Part shown: positions 1-11,788 of the stretch, in pieces
Layout of the letters: every line of letters starts with the position of its first letter
How positions within the stretch are numbered: position 1 is the stretch's first letter
From: Ophiostoma sp. CBS 140.51
Lineage: Eukaryota > Ascomycota > Sordariomycetes > Ophiostomatales > Ophiostomataceae
Assembly: GCA_029298735.1 (NCBI GenBank)
Contig: JANSLP010000254.1
Location: 1 to 48,891, forward strand
Direction of reading: 5' to 3'
DNA length: 48,891 nucleotides
Notes under the pieces: generated by a model
Database searches by the model: none
Seen by the model: only the letters and a program-made list of their open reading frames with translations
Told to the model about the DNA's origin: nothing
Program-made: the position numbers and the translations under genes

Positions 1-3000
1 AGGGTTCTGTCTAGCTAGTCGCCAATAGTCAGGACTGACTGAGAAAGGCGGATAATAATAATAATAATAATAATAAACCATGAGAATTGATTGTTGGATA
101 CCTATCTTATTATTTGAACGAAGTTTCTTCCCCAAATGGTCTCATTGGGTTTAGCTTCGACCACTCTGTATAAACCCCCTAAACTCAACCAGGCAAAGCC
201 TGCTGTAATATTCTTCAAGCTGCCGAAATAATTTAGCGCCTGGTCAGCACCAATGTTGACGACTGCTGACGACGAGGCTGAGAAGGCCATCATTATATGC
301 AGTTTCTCAATTACTCCACTGCGTCTTGTATTGCATATTATTCTCCTATCGAATAAACACGTTCATGTGACACTCTTTGTTCGGGATAACTTTCCAGATG
401 TGAGATATTCGACGGGTTATTGTATTCTGGGTTGGAGAAAACGGTACTTTTTACGAAGGCGGCGTGAAGAGAAGAAAACAAGTAAAGTATTTCCCGAAAG
501 AACGCCGGGATCTTTGTGCCGTCTCTTGGCATATTTACCCGTGTCTTTTTGGTGCTTTTTTGTTCTTTTCTCTTCTGGTTGCCTTTTCTTCTTTTGGTTT
601 AGATTTTTATTCGTCTCCTCTTTCGTCCTTTCTTGATCCCTATCTTCTTCTCAGATTAAGAGAGCATCGCCTCCTGTAAAATACCAACGCGTGAATATTG
701 ACGACATTGACGGGTTATCTCAACGCGGGGGCATAGCTTTCTCTTCACTTGAGATCATCTCGTCCGAGGGAGGATTACGTCCACAAATTGCGCGATGAAC
801 GCACGGTGAGCAAAAAAGACCCCGGAAAAGGCCCGATACCCCCCGCCGTTTCTTCATGTCTCCTCACCGTATTCGACTTTTGCCGCAACGGAGGCAGGTC
901 GATGCTATCGTTTTTGTCTTTCTTCCAATTGTCTCTCCACGAAAGATGGGACTTCCCCACGGGGCCTGCCAATGGGCGTCATTCTCGGCCTTGTCTTTCT
1001 GCCTGGGGCTTTTTGTCTCTGTTTTCGCGTTTTTCTCTTTCTCAAGTCGCGTTTCTTCATCCCCATTCACGATTTCCCCATCTCCATTCAGGCTAAAGTC
1101 AAAGTAGCACCCCTCTCCCCCACTCTTCCAAGTGCCGTCAGCCTAGAACGACGAAAACCCGAGAAGAAACGGTATTAGACGATTGGACACACACGCATGT
1201 TGTTCCCACCGTTTCTTCCCCACTGTCGATCACTGACCTCGTTTTGCCGGAGACGACATGGCGGCCTTTGTCTTTTCTTGTTCTTCAATCATTCTCCTTC
1301 ATGGCTGCTTTTGGCCGTTTTGACCTCAACCGTTGGACGGTGTGCTGTGCCGCCCAGCCGCTTGCCACAGGGCGTCCTGTTGTTGCTCGCACCATACTTT
1401 TGCCATGTCCGGGACCATCCCTCCACCTGTTGGCCTTTCCTCCACACTCTCAGCCACGAAACAGAACAGAGGACATGTCGTTCCTACCCACCCTTTCGTT
1501 TGTCTCTTCGATCGATCGTGTTGGGCGTCGAGGCTAGTCAGAAATTGTAAATCGAAAACGCCACAAAAAAGTAAAAACTCTCCTCTGTTTCTTCCCTTGA
1601 TCCTTGGCGTCCATCGAAGCTCGGTCGAGCTTGGCATTACAACGACTGCCGATGTTCAAACGACGTCTTATGTTCTGCTCTCCAAGCTTTTGCACACAGT
1701 TTTTCGTCTGCCCTCCTCTCCAAACGCAACCTTCTCCTCTTTGGGGTTGCATTGAACTCCACACAATGAACATGGACAAGAAAAGAAACAAGACAAAAAA
1801 GTAGAACATTACTTCAAAAAAGAAGAAAAAGAAGACCGAGAGCGAGTTCGAAAAAAACGTGCCCGAGGTATCCCATTATCTTGCATGCCCATGCGGGTCA
1901 CCATCGATCACAGACCATGGTTCGACAACGTCGAGGCGCACTTACCGTTTCAAGCAGCAGTATGTCGTTGTTTATTTCTGTCTCTCGTTCGGGCCTCGCC
2001 TGCAATTCACCCGGCAGACCGGACAGGTAATTGAAGAGGTCGAAAATAGGAACAGGAAACGTCGAGTACAGCGTCTTGAAAGCACGTCGTTCATGGATGT
2101 ACATGACTCCAAAAGATCGCCATTTATCCCGTATCCTGGTTCCTTTTTAGTGCCTTGTCGTTTGGTTTCCCCTCTCCAACACGCCGTCTGGAAAAGATCG
2201 CCGTCTTTTTGTCTGGGCGTCTCCGCAGGCCAGGACAATGCATTTTGAATACGCACATGCAGCCTTCCACGGTTCGTTGGCAATCCATTTCACGTGCAGC
2301 AGAACAAAACGAGAGAGAATCGTACATGCAGCCTCCCTCGTGTGTCCTCGTCTACAACTCTTTTTCGTGTATTTGTACTTGTAGCGTCATCTCATGTCTT
2401 TCCTCGCGTATCTTTGTGCTTGTCACTGTGTAAGTACTGCCGTGGGAAGTTGACACAAGCGACGGCTAAAAAACTGAAAATAAAAGGATAAAAAAATGTC
2501 CCCTTCGAGATCTCCACAGACACGAAAGCTACTACCTCAACCGGTGCCATTTCAAAAACAATCTACATCCCATATTGAGGTACATACGATCGCCGCCAGA
2601 ACCTGCATACGCCGGGACGACAGAACCCCAATTGGGTAGAGACACACGGCCATACACACCCGTGCCACGTTTGAATGTAAATGATTGACACAGAAATAAC
2701 CCAGAAAGAAGCTTTGTTCCCCTGTCGGTTGACTCCATCAACCAAGGTCACCTCATCCCGGCAGCGTGTATTGGTCTCCGTTCTGTGATCGTCTTGGCCG
2801 CCTGGTCCTCCTCCCCGTCCCGTTTTCAAGTCCCTTCCCTTCTCTCGTGCCGTCTTAATGCCCCCATAGCCCTTCGGGTGAACGTTTTATTCGTTCATTT
2901 ATTTATGCCCTCTTGTCACCTCGCTTCCGTTCGTCCAGTGACTCCAAACGTTTGGTTCTCTTCTCCCTTCCCCTCATATGAGCTCTGCTTGCCTGTCCCA

Positions 3001-3196
3001 ACTTATAATGAGGCTGTCTCCTTAACCTTTCTCCTCATATCCTTTCTCTCTCTTCCCTGCATTTTGCTTCTTTTTGCCTTATTATTTCCCCTACCATTCT
3101 GTGATACCCGCCTTGGCTCTTAGTCCTTGTTTACATCTCCAATTATCGTCCTCGACCCCACATCCAGCTCACTTCACAAACTCGCACATCATCATC
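1..3196. other. Long intergenic region upstream of the sugar transporter
   Basis: I find no coding region, tRNA or mobile element that I can support here. The open frames are short, full of Phe, Leu, Ser and Cys, and show no recognisable domain. The plus strand has many CT-rich runs, as is common in promoters and 5' leaders of filamentous ascomycete genes. The last few hundred bases before position 3197 are the most likely promoter and leader of the sugar transporter. A short TAA microsatellite lies near the left edge. Confidence 0.6.
53..76 (+). repeat. TAA trinucleotide microsatellite, 8 units
   Basis: Eight perfect TAA units in a row are read directly from the sequence. No gene lies nearby, so it is probably a neutral simple-sequence repeat. 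Confidence 0.95.
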
Positions 3197-5116
3197 ATGG
3201 CTGGCGGCGCTGGCGGCGGTTCTGCCGGCTTCTATGATGCGGCCTTGGCACGTCGACAGGCCCTTATGGGCGCCAGTGGTGCACGCGCACTTCTAAAGAA
3301 TTTCCGTGTGTTTGCCATTGCAGCGTTTGCCTGCATCGGTGGTGTGCTCTACGGTTACAACCAGGGCATGTTCTCGGGTGTCCTGGCCATGCCCTCCTTC
3401 CAACAGCGTGAGTACACAATCACTTGGTGAACAGATTCAATGACAGTCCCTAACACTGACACTTTTAGACATGGGCGAATACGACCCCTTCGATGCCAAC
3501 GCGGACCAGACCAAGAAGGGCTGGCTGACGTCGATTCTCGAGCTCGGCGCCTGGGTCGGCACCTTGTTGTCGGGCTTCCTGGCCGAGACGCTGTCGCGCA
3601 AGTACGGTATCCTGGTGGCCTGTACCGTCTTCATGCTGGGCGTTGTCATCCAGGCCACGGCCATCAAGGCGGGCTACCAGGCCATCTTGGCCGGTCGGTT
3701 CATTACCGGTATGGGTGTCGGCAGTCTGGCCATGATTATCCCCATCTACAACTCCGAGGTCGCCCCGCCCGAGGTCCGCGGTGCTCTGGTCGCCTTGCAG
3801 CAGCTTGCCATCTGCTTTGGTATCATGATTAGTTTCTGGATCGACTACGGCACCAACTACATTGGTGGCACCACGCTGGGCAAACAGAGCGAAGCTGCCT
3901 GGCTCGTGCCCATCTGTCTGCAGCTGGCCCCCGCGCTCATCCTCTTCCTTGGCATGTTGTTCATGCCCTTCTCGCCCCGTTGGCTGGTGCACCACAACCG
4001 CGAAGATGAGGCCCGCAAAGTCCTGTCGCACCTCCGCGGCCTGCCTGCCGACCACGAACTGGTCGAGCTTGAGTTCCTCGAAATCAAGGCGCAGTCCCAA
4101 TTCGAAAAGCGCACCGTCGCCGAGCACTTCCCGCACCTGCGCACCCCGACCGCCTGGAACGTCTTCAAGCTGCAGTTTGTCGCTGTGGCTTCGCTCTTCA
4201 AGACCCGCAGCATGCTCAAGCGCGTCGCTGTAGCCACCATTACCATGTTCTTTCAACAGTGGACAGGAATAAATGCTGTGCTGTTAGTCCTTCCCTCTCT
4301 TTGACCTTCCGATGCTCCGCGATGTCGTCGATTGTCGCGATGTCATCGTGATGTTTTTTCCTTCTTTTTTTCCCCCTCTTGAATTCTCCTCGCTGACAGA
4401 ATAGGTACTACGCCCCCACCATCTTCCAGCAACTCGGCCTCAGCGGCACCACGACCTCACTACTCGCCACTGGTGTTGTTGGTATCGTCATGTTCATCGC
4501 CACTATTCCCAGCGTGCTCTGGATCGACCGTATCGGCCGTAAGCCCGCCCTCACTATCGGTGCTATCGGCATGGCTACTTGCCACATTATCATCGCTGTT
4601 ATCGTCGCCAAGGACAGCGACAAATGGAAGAACGAAGCCGCCGCCGGTTGGGCCGCCGTCGTCATGGTCTGGCTGTTTGTCATCCACTTTGGCTACTCCT
4701 GGGGCCCTTGTGCCTGGATCATTGTCGCCGAGATCTGGCCGCTGTCGACGCGTCCGTACGGCGTGTCGCTGGGCGCGTCCAGCAACTGGATGAACAATTT
4801 CATCGTCGGCCAGGTCACGCCCGACATGCTGAACCGCATTTCCTATGGCACCTACATTCTGTTTGGTATCCTGACCTATATGGGTGCCGCCTTTATCTGG
4901 TTCTTTGTGCCCGAGACCAAGCGTCTCACGCTCGAGGAGATGGACATCATCTTTGGTTCCGAGGGCACGTCGCAGGCCGATTTCGAGCGCATGGAGGAGA
5001 TCAACCGGGAGATTGGTCTGACGGCGATGCTGCAGAACGGTGCGACGGGTCCTGTGCCGACAAAGGAGACTGCACCGGCTGCTGTGTTGGAGAAGGAAGA
5101 GGCGACGGACGTTTAA
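3197..5116 (+). CDS. MFS sugar transporter (sugar:H+ symporter family), three exons
   Basis: Exons are 3197-3407, 3469-4282 and 4405-5116, which join in frame to give 578 residues. Intron 1 (61 nt) is GTGAGT..TTTTAG with a CTAAC branch site. Intron 2 (122 nt) is GTTAGT..AATAG, and splicing it restores the transporter motif AVLYYAPTIF. The protein is a 12-helix plasma-membrane carrier of the major facilitator sugar porter family. Visible signatures are GVLYGYNQGMFSG in helix 1, GRFITGMGVG, PFSPRWLV after helix 6, QQWTGINA in helix 7, DRIGRK in the helix 8-9 loop and VPETKRLTLEEM after helix 12. The chosen start directly precedes a Gly-rich cytoplasmic N-terminus, and no in-frame ATG upstream looks better. 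Substrate is not decidable from sequence: hexose, quinate and disaccharide carriers share these motifs. No catabolic gene is adjacent. Confidence 0.95.
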
Positions 5117-8100
5117 GCGTGATGTTGAAGCTGATGAAACTGGGTGCCGAACGATGACGATATCCAAGGAGATGGGTTAACGACAAGAACCAAAACTACA
5201 ACACGAAAGACGCAGCAATCGCAAAAGCTCAATAACACCCCAGATTCAATATCCAATATTCCTTTGTTTATTTTTCAACTCTCACAATTTTTATTCCCCC
5301 TAATCTTTAGTCTTAGTCGTTGATTGCATAATATACCGAATTGCGACAATACGAAATAAGAATGAAGCTGAAGATAGTGCACCCTCATGTAAGATAAAGC
5401 TAGCCAGTTAAATGGCCCGATAATCTCACTGCAGATGGAACAGTTGCTCTCCAAAAAGGCGTGCTGGTCGAGCTTGTCTTGAAGAGGGTAGTTCGTGCCG
5501 AAGTGTGGCATACCCCACAACAAGCGACAGGAGATAACGAAACATGGAAAATGGGAAACCTGGGGAGGGCGATATCGAGGCGTACACTTAGTACTTTGAG
5601 GCGAGCTAGCCCGGAGACGGCCGAGCTGTATCGTGTACTTTGTACTATCAGTCTATCGCGTTCTATATCGCGATAGCAGATACAATACAATCGCAAGGGA
5701 AAGCATTTTCCCTCTTTCCATAAAAAAAGCTATCATAAGGTGCTCGGAGATCCATTCTTGTTTCTTCCTTTTGTTCCTTCTTTCCTTTCCTTTCGTATTT
5801 CATTTCGTCTTTATCGTCCCTCTAGACATCCTCGGTCTACATTGGTCTTCAGCTCTGATAAGCCTTCACACCACCTTACACCGTACGCGAGGTCTGGATG
5901 TCTTGGTATTGGATCATAGAGTAGAGATATTGAAGTTGTCAAAGACGAGTTGTCCACGTTCACTGATACCGCGGACTCGGAACCTCTGTAGATCGAGGCA
6001 TGGCAACTCGTGGCTATGACTGCTTGTTTTAGACATAACCGTCATGTCAATCATGTTGATCACGAGGACATTTCACAATGATGCATCATCGGAACACTGT
6101 TAGAAAAAAGCAATGCAAATGGCTGTAATACGAGGCCAATCAATAGCTTCTTCTTCACTATCCGGGCTCGGTGAACGTCATTTCAGCATCAGAGAGGATG
6201 TGATAAGAGATAAAGATAGAGGACGTGATAGACTGTGAAGTCGGCAGGGTCCGATACAATGCGATATCTCCTGTCTCTGAATATTGATCAGCTATGTCTC
6301 CATGGCAGTAGTGCCACTCCGGGGAAGATCCCGTGCTATTATGAGCCCGTATGGAGCTGCATCATGTCGCTTCATCGGGCAATCTATCATATTCTCATTT
6401 CGAGGCTTGTTTGATTTGTTTCTTTTCTCGTCAATCGTCTCTCGGCTATGCCTGTCCAAGCGTCAAGCACACGACCCGGATCCTTGGGTCAGGATAGAGG
6501 GTACGACCGCGCGAGATTTGATTAGGAAGTGGTCAGTGTTGATAGTGTGCGTATTTCTGCTGGCGATGCTCACCTTGTCACCTTGATATTGCATCGAACG
6601 AGTATCGGAGCTCTCCTTGAGTGTAGAAGTTTAATAGTAGTGAGTACAACGTATGTAGGACGACTATCTGATATCAACGTGTGGAGGTGGGTAAGGGCCG
6701 AGACATGGGGCCCGACATAGGGCCCGTAGAGGGACCAGGGCGTACCAGGACGTGACCAAGGCACCGCACTATTGCTTCTTGGCGCTATCTTTTGCCAGCC
6801 GGAAAGGGCAGCTCGACAACACACGACAAGACATCAGGACGCGGAAGGGGAAACTAGTGAGTATCCTGGGATAAGGCGTGACAGAGTTTTATGGTTGGAA
6901 GAGAGCTGTTTAAGAGAGTGAGAAGGCCACTTGCATTGGATATACTGTAAGTTGAGTGACGATGCAATTACAATTGAACTGACTATATCGAAGCAGACAT
7001 CATGAGAATAAAATTTTACAGTTCTTTATCAATAGATATTCATCAACAAACAATTGGTTTTGACCATTCCCTGCCGCGAGACAGTGAATTTTGAGTAAAA
7101 CCTTCATTTCTGACATGTTCTTGCATCAACACGACATTGTAGAGCAACGTCGCAGCCAAAGGATCGAGACCATTTTCAGCGAACAGAGGTCTACTGAGTA
7201 CGAGTGCCAACAAGGCCAAGCTATGGCTTAGATCCACAGCAAGCAACGGCGTTGCCGAGAAGTGGGTAGGCATTATCGACAGACGGCTCGTTGACGGCAG
7301 ACGGAGAAAAGCCGTGGGGGAAGACGTCGAGAGGAGGCAGGAAGGTACCTCCACTGCCATGCAATTGTGGTGTAGAATAAAGTCTCCCCCACGATGCTGA
7401 AAAGGGGTGCAATGGGCTGAGACTGAGCTGCCAGTTGGATGGAGTTGAATGCAGTTGGATGCCACCCTGACCGGGAGAGACGTATCTCAGAGTCGTGTCG
7501 TGTGCCTGGTTATCGGATATGGAGCTGAGGGTCCAGATAAACGATCTGCCACCAAAAAGGCTGGCTGCTTTTTGCTGGGGATTCTCTTTACTCGATGTGA
7601 TCGAGCAATGGATTGACCAGCCATGACACGCTGCTTCTGAATAGGCAATCAGTTGGCAGCTGCTGTGAGTGGCCGTGCGGCTTTGCCCAAGAAGCTACCT
7701 ATCCTCCTGCAGGACACGATAAGCTTCTGGAAGAGCGCGCAGGGGTTGAAGACAGTGAGGGCGCTCAAAATGGAGGGGCGTGTAAGATCGAGGGGTGTAC
7801 AATAGGGATGAACAGCGTGCTTTGCTTCTTTTCTTCTTCCGCCGCCGCACGCTGCAAGCTGCATGGCATGGTTTGCAGGACATGCGTCGCAAGAGCATGT
7901 ACATGGAACAGCAGGTGGAAGTAAAGAAGCAAAGTCAAGTGCACGTCAAAGTGGGAAAGGTTACGTCGTCGAGCATGTCAAAATCTGCAGCTCGGTGTTG
8001 ACGAGCGACAATGATCGTCGCTGATGATCTGGGGTGAAAAGAGCGAGCTGCGTGAGGAGAACCTACACTGAAGCTCAGCGAACAGCGTAGTTCAGCACCA

Positions 8101-9724
8101 CGACCTCACTCAATTGACAGACATCTACATCACTAACTCCAGAGCTTCGACACAATCTAGCCCAGCCTCTGGATCTCGTTTCAACAGCTCGTGCTGCGTG
8201 CCAAGACGGACGCTTTCTCTTTCTTGCCATGGCCCCGTTGGCCTAAGAAGTGCCCTGGCTATTCAAAGTTTGGAGGTTGACTTCGTTTCTTCCCGAGAAA
8301 GGAGGGCCCAAAAAAGAACAGCGGACCGACCGACAGCAAAAGTCAGATGAAGAAGGAACAGAATGGCTTGGGCCAACCAGATGAGAGACAATTTTGTCCT
8401 CTGTTGTCGACACACCCTGAGGCTGATAACACGGTGTACTGTGATTGGCTGGATTTATAGCAAAGATACGGGGAAGACCAGGGGACCCACTGGTTAACAT
8501 GGCCCAAAAAGGCAATTAGAAGTGGGAGATGTGAAAAGGAGCGAGGGGAAAGGAAGGGATTCAAATTCTATGAAATGGCCTTAAAATACAGAGAAGAGAG
8601 TATGCAACTTAATTGAAGAGGTTGACATGCGTTGTGACGTTCAGGCGTCCGAAATGTTGCTCCGAAAATCAAAGGAAATACTGGCACTTACACAGCAGCA
8701 AATCTCACACATTTCTGACTTGCATCAGCTCTGTACCTGTCTTACTACCAATTTTTACACCGAAGATAATACAAACCTCTGTATCAAAATGAATCAATAT
8801 CATATCAAAGAAAGTCGTCACAATCGTCGTAATGGGACCCAGTTTGAGCCGCCTGGTGAGGTCGCAGGCCGGGGTCCAGGTCCAAGTTCCAGGTCCGTCC
8901 AGCCAACGCCAATGCCAATGCACGACGCCAAAATAAAAAAAGAACGCCACAAAATCACTCTCGCAGTTGAGGGTAACACAACTACTCTTATCGGCACGCC
9001 CTTTGTCTCCATGTTAGATGCACGCGTCGAGTCCGCCTGTGCTGACCTCCATCCTTTTTGTTTCCTTCTTGCTCCTCCGGAGTGCGCCCACGGTCGCACC
9101 GTGGAGCTATGGTATCCTTTCAGTTGTTTCTTTCTTTTTCCTCTGCAGGTGTGCCTTTGCCCCAGTAACTTCCCCACCCACCCACACCCACGACCACCTT
9201 GCATATCTACGACGTACCCAAGAGCTCTTTCTTTTGGGGGAGATACGGGATGGGCCTGGCCATAGCTTCCAGCGTCGATTGGCGTTTTCTTTTCTTTCTG
9301 TGGCAAAAGGGAAAGAAGGAAGAGGCAAATACGGGACAAAGGCAGTGTAGACTGGTTTGGGCAAGGTTGTACCGGGGATCCCAGGCCAGACCCAGAGTCC
9401 ACAACCATGCCAGTGCCAGCTGGCCGTCAGATGTCTGATAGGGGGAAAGCAGACGCTGTCCGTATCGAAGGATGATCCTCGAGAGATACACAAGTACTTT
9501 TCAGTCTCACTCGAGAAAGTAAACCCGGGGTCGACCGATATAAAGCAAGGCCGTTCCCTGCCACGTTGGGATCTTCACTGCTGGTCTGTCTCTCATCCTC
9601 GTGTGTCTGTCGTGTGTGTTTGTGCTGTTTGCACTTCTTCATTTTAGTTTATTTCGATTCTTAATTTTGTTTTTATCTCTTTATTTTTTTTCACATAATT
9701 TTCATCCATTGCACACAACTCAAC
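5117..9724. other. 4.6 kb intergenic region, no supportable gene
   Basis: I see no domain, splice-joined exon chain or mobile element that I would defend. The longest frame (8627-9265, plus, 212 codons) is low in coding character. A small hairpin (CTATCGCG at 5653-5660 against CGCGATAG at 5669-5676) is present. The right end is the promoter of the NCS1 permease. It holds a TATA box at 9539-9544 and HGATAR-type sites at about 8989 (reverse) and 9436-9441. Confidence 0.6.
9539..9544 (+). promoter_or_regulatory. TATA box of the NCS1 permease gene
   Basis: TATAAA lies about 180 nt before the permease ATG, a reasonable distance for a fungal promoter with a leader. A TGATAG site (HGATAR, the nitrogen-regulator AreA type) lies about 100 nt further upstream. 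Nitrogen control is an inference, because single GATA sites are common by chance. Confidence 0.5.
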
Positions 9725-11398
9725 ATGAAGGCACCATCATCGAGCGCCGTCAAGGCGCGCTTCACGTCGCTCAGCGCGTGGGAGCTGCCCAAGGAAGAGA
9801 GCGCCATTGCGCCGCCCGACGTCTGGACCAACCATGACATGGACCCCACCCCCGAGTCCGACCAGACCTGGAGCATCTGGAGCATCATGGCCTACTGGGC
9901 CACCGACACCATCAACCTGGGCACCTGGGAGACTGCCTCGAGTATTTTGGCTGTCGGCCTGTCCTGGCGCGAGGCCATTCCCTGCATGGTCGTTGGCACG
10001 TTCTGTGTCGCTGTCCCCATGGTTCTCAACGGTGCCATTGGCTCCAAGCTGCACGTCCCCTTCTCGGTTATCACGACTTCATCCTTCGGCTACTACCTCC
10101 GCTACTTTTGCATTATTTCTCGCTCGATTCTGGCCATGTTCTGGCTCGGCATCCAGGGTGCCAACGGTGCCCAGTGTATCACCGTCATGCTGACCGCCCT
10201 TGCCCCCTCGTACGCTCGCATCCCCAACCACCTGCCCGCCAACGCCGGTATCACGACCATGGGCATGTGCTCTTATTTCCTGTTCTGGATCATCCAGCTT
10301 CCACTGCTCCTTATCCACCCCACCAAGCTCAAGCCCATCTTCTGGATCAAGCTTCTGGGTGCCCCCATTGCCGCCATCGGCACCATGGGCTGGTGTGTGC
10401 ACAAGGCCGGTGGCGGTGGTGACATCTTCAAGCTCAAGGCCGAGGTCTCGGGCTCCGAGTACGCTTATTTGTGGCTCAGCTGCATGACGGCCGTCACCGG
10501 TTCGTGGGCTACCCTGGCTTGCAACATTCCCGACTTCACGCGGTACGCCAAGAGCAGCAACGGCCAGTTCATCCAGCTGCCCTTCCTGCCCATCATCTTT
10601 ACTGTTTGCGGCCTGCTCGGCATCATCACTACCTCGGCCGTCAAGGTCTTTACCGGCGAGTACATGTGGAACCCGCTCGACATCATCAGCCTGTGGCTCG
10701 ACATGGGCAGCGGTGGCCGCTGTGCTGCCTTTTTCGCTGCTCTCGCTTGGTACATTGCCCAGGTGGGCACCAACATTACTGCCAACTCCATCTCGGCCGC
10801 CAACGATCTGACGGTGCTATTCCCCCGCTTCATCAACATTAAGCGCGGATGCATGATTGCTGCTGTTGTTGCCGGCTGGGTCCTTGTGCCCTGGAAGATT
10901 ATCTCGTCCGCCTCGACCTTTTTGAGCTTCATGGGCGGCTACTCGGTCTTCCTGGCCCCCATTGCTGGCATCATGGCTGCCGATTTCTGGCTGGTCAAGC
11001 GTGGCCACATTGACATCCCTGCCCTCTACGACCCGCACGGCCGTTACCGCTACATCAAGGGCATCAACTGGTGCGCTTTTGTTGCTTTCATTGTGCCCGT
11101 CGCGCCCCTCCTGCCCGGTCTGGCCGAGAGCATCAGCGGTGCCGAGAAGGTGCACGTCAGCGAGGGCATTCTGCAGCTGTACGACTTCAACTGGCTGTTT
11201 GGCTTTGTCACGTCCATTGTCCTGTACACGGGCCTGAGCTGGGCCTTCCCTGTGAAGAACGCTCTGCTCAAAGACACCATCTGGACCCGCGGCGAGATTG
11301 AGGGTGTGCGCGAGTCCGGTAGCGACATTGAGACCCCCGCACTCGGCATTGAGTCAACGGGCGGCAAGATGATGAACGAGGAGGTGAAGCCGATGTAA
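9725..11398 (+). CDS. NCS1-family nucleobase/allantoin-type permease (Fur-like)
   Basis: A single exon encodes 557 residues with about 12 hydrophobic helices. It fits the NCS1 (nucleobase:cation symporter-1) family, plasma-membrane proton symporters for uracil, allantoin, cytosine, purines or related compounds. The N-terminus shows the Fur-type pattern NHDMDPTPESDQTW, then helix 1 with WATDTINLGTWE. Further family signs are GLSWREAIPC, PFSVITTSSFGYYLRYF, WLGIQGANGAQC, CNIPDFTRYAKSS, VGTNITANSISAANDLT and the cytoplasmic tail. These are closer to the Fur (uracil/allantoin/uridine) branch than to the Fcy (cytosine-purine) branch, but the exact substrate is not decidable. The ATG follows an AT-rich leader with a TATA box upstream. 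The gene converges with the WSC giant, with about 390 bases between stops, and its last coding bases are echoed in a repeat just beyond the stop. Confidence 0.95.
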   Translation: MKAPSSSAVKARFTSLSAWELPKEESAIAPPDVWTNHDMDPTPESDQTWSIWSIMAYWATDTINLGTWETASSILAVGLSWREAIPCMVVGTFCVAVPMVLNGAIGSKLHVPFSVITTSSFGYYLRYFCIISRSILAMFWLGIQGANGAQCITVMLTALAPSYARIPNHLPANAGITTMGMCSYFLFWIIQLPLLLIHPTKLKPIFWIKLLGAPIAAIGTMGWCVHKAGGGGDIFKLKAEVSGSEYAYLWLSCMTAVTGSWATLACNIPDFTRYAKSSNGQFIQLPFLPIIFTVCGLLGIITTSAVKVFTGEYMWNPLDIISLWLDMGSGGRCAAFFAALAWYIAQVGTNITANSISAANDLTVLFPRFINIKRGCMIAAVVAGWVLVPWKIISSASTFLSFMGGYSVFLAPIAGIMAADFWLVKRGHIDIPALYDPHGRYRYIKGINWCAFVAFIVPVAPLLPGLAESISGAEKVHVSEGILQLYDFNWLFGFVTSIVLYTGLSWAFPVKNALLKDTIWTRGEIEGVRESGSDIETPALGIESTGGKMMNEEVKPM

Positions 11399-11532
11399 GC
11401 TGGTGCTACCGGTGGAATCCCTCCAAGTTCAAAATGGTAAAACCCGAAGAAAGCTGGCGCTACCGGTTATTTTACCATATCATCCCAACAAACTTAAAGG
11501 AGGTGAAACCGAAGAAAGCTGGTGCTACCGGT
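11381..11532 (+). repeat. Three-copy direct repeat spanning the end of the permease CDS and its 3' UTR
   Basis: The core AGCTGGYGCTACCGGT occurs at 11398-11413, 11452-11467 and 11517-11532. Copies 1 and 3 match over a longer stretch, starting with GAGGTGAARCCGAWG at 11381 and 11500. Copy 1 therefore includes the last permease codons and the stop. Copy 2 sits inside an inverted pair (TGGTAAAACC near 11435 against GGTTATTTTACCA near 11465-11477) that could fold into an RNA hairpin. Spacings are 54 and 65 nt. The remaining bases between the two genes are AT-rich with nothing else recognised. Confidence 0.85.
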
Positions 11533-11788
11533 TTCCATGTTTTGATAGGATAACGATTGTCAAACTCATGAAATAATATTCGAGAACGTATATGTGGTGC
11601 GTGGTTGTTTAATAAAGACGAGATACCCTGGAGACGAATACAATAATCCATTTGGAGTTGAAGATTAACAAAAGGTGTAAAAATGAATAAGCGAGAATAA
11701 AACAATTGAACAAAAAATAACCGTAACTAAAAAACCAGAAACTTGAAACAAAAGAAATACAAAGTAAAATAAAACTAAACAAACAAAA

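Noticed and set aside
7043..7465. 140-codon minus-strand frame with a partly helical look
   Set aside because: It has no recognisable family, no supporting splice partners, and a Cys/Ser/His-rich start. Could be chance.
8627..9265. 212-codon plus-strand frame before the NCS1 permease
   Set aside because: It is uneven in composition, ends in low-complexity Pro/Phe/Cys sequence, and lies in the likely permease promoter.
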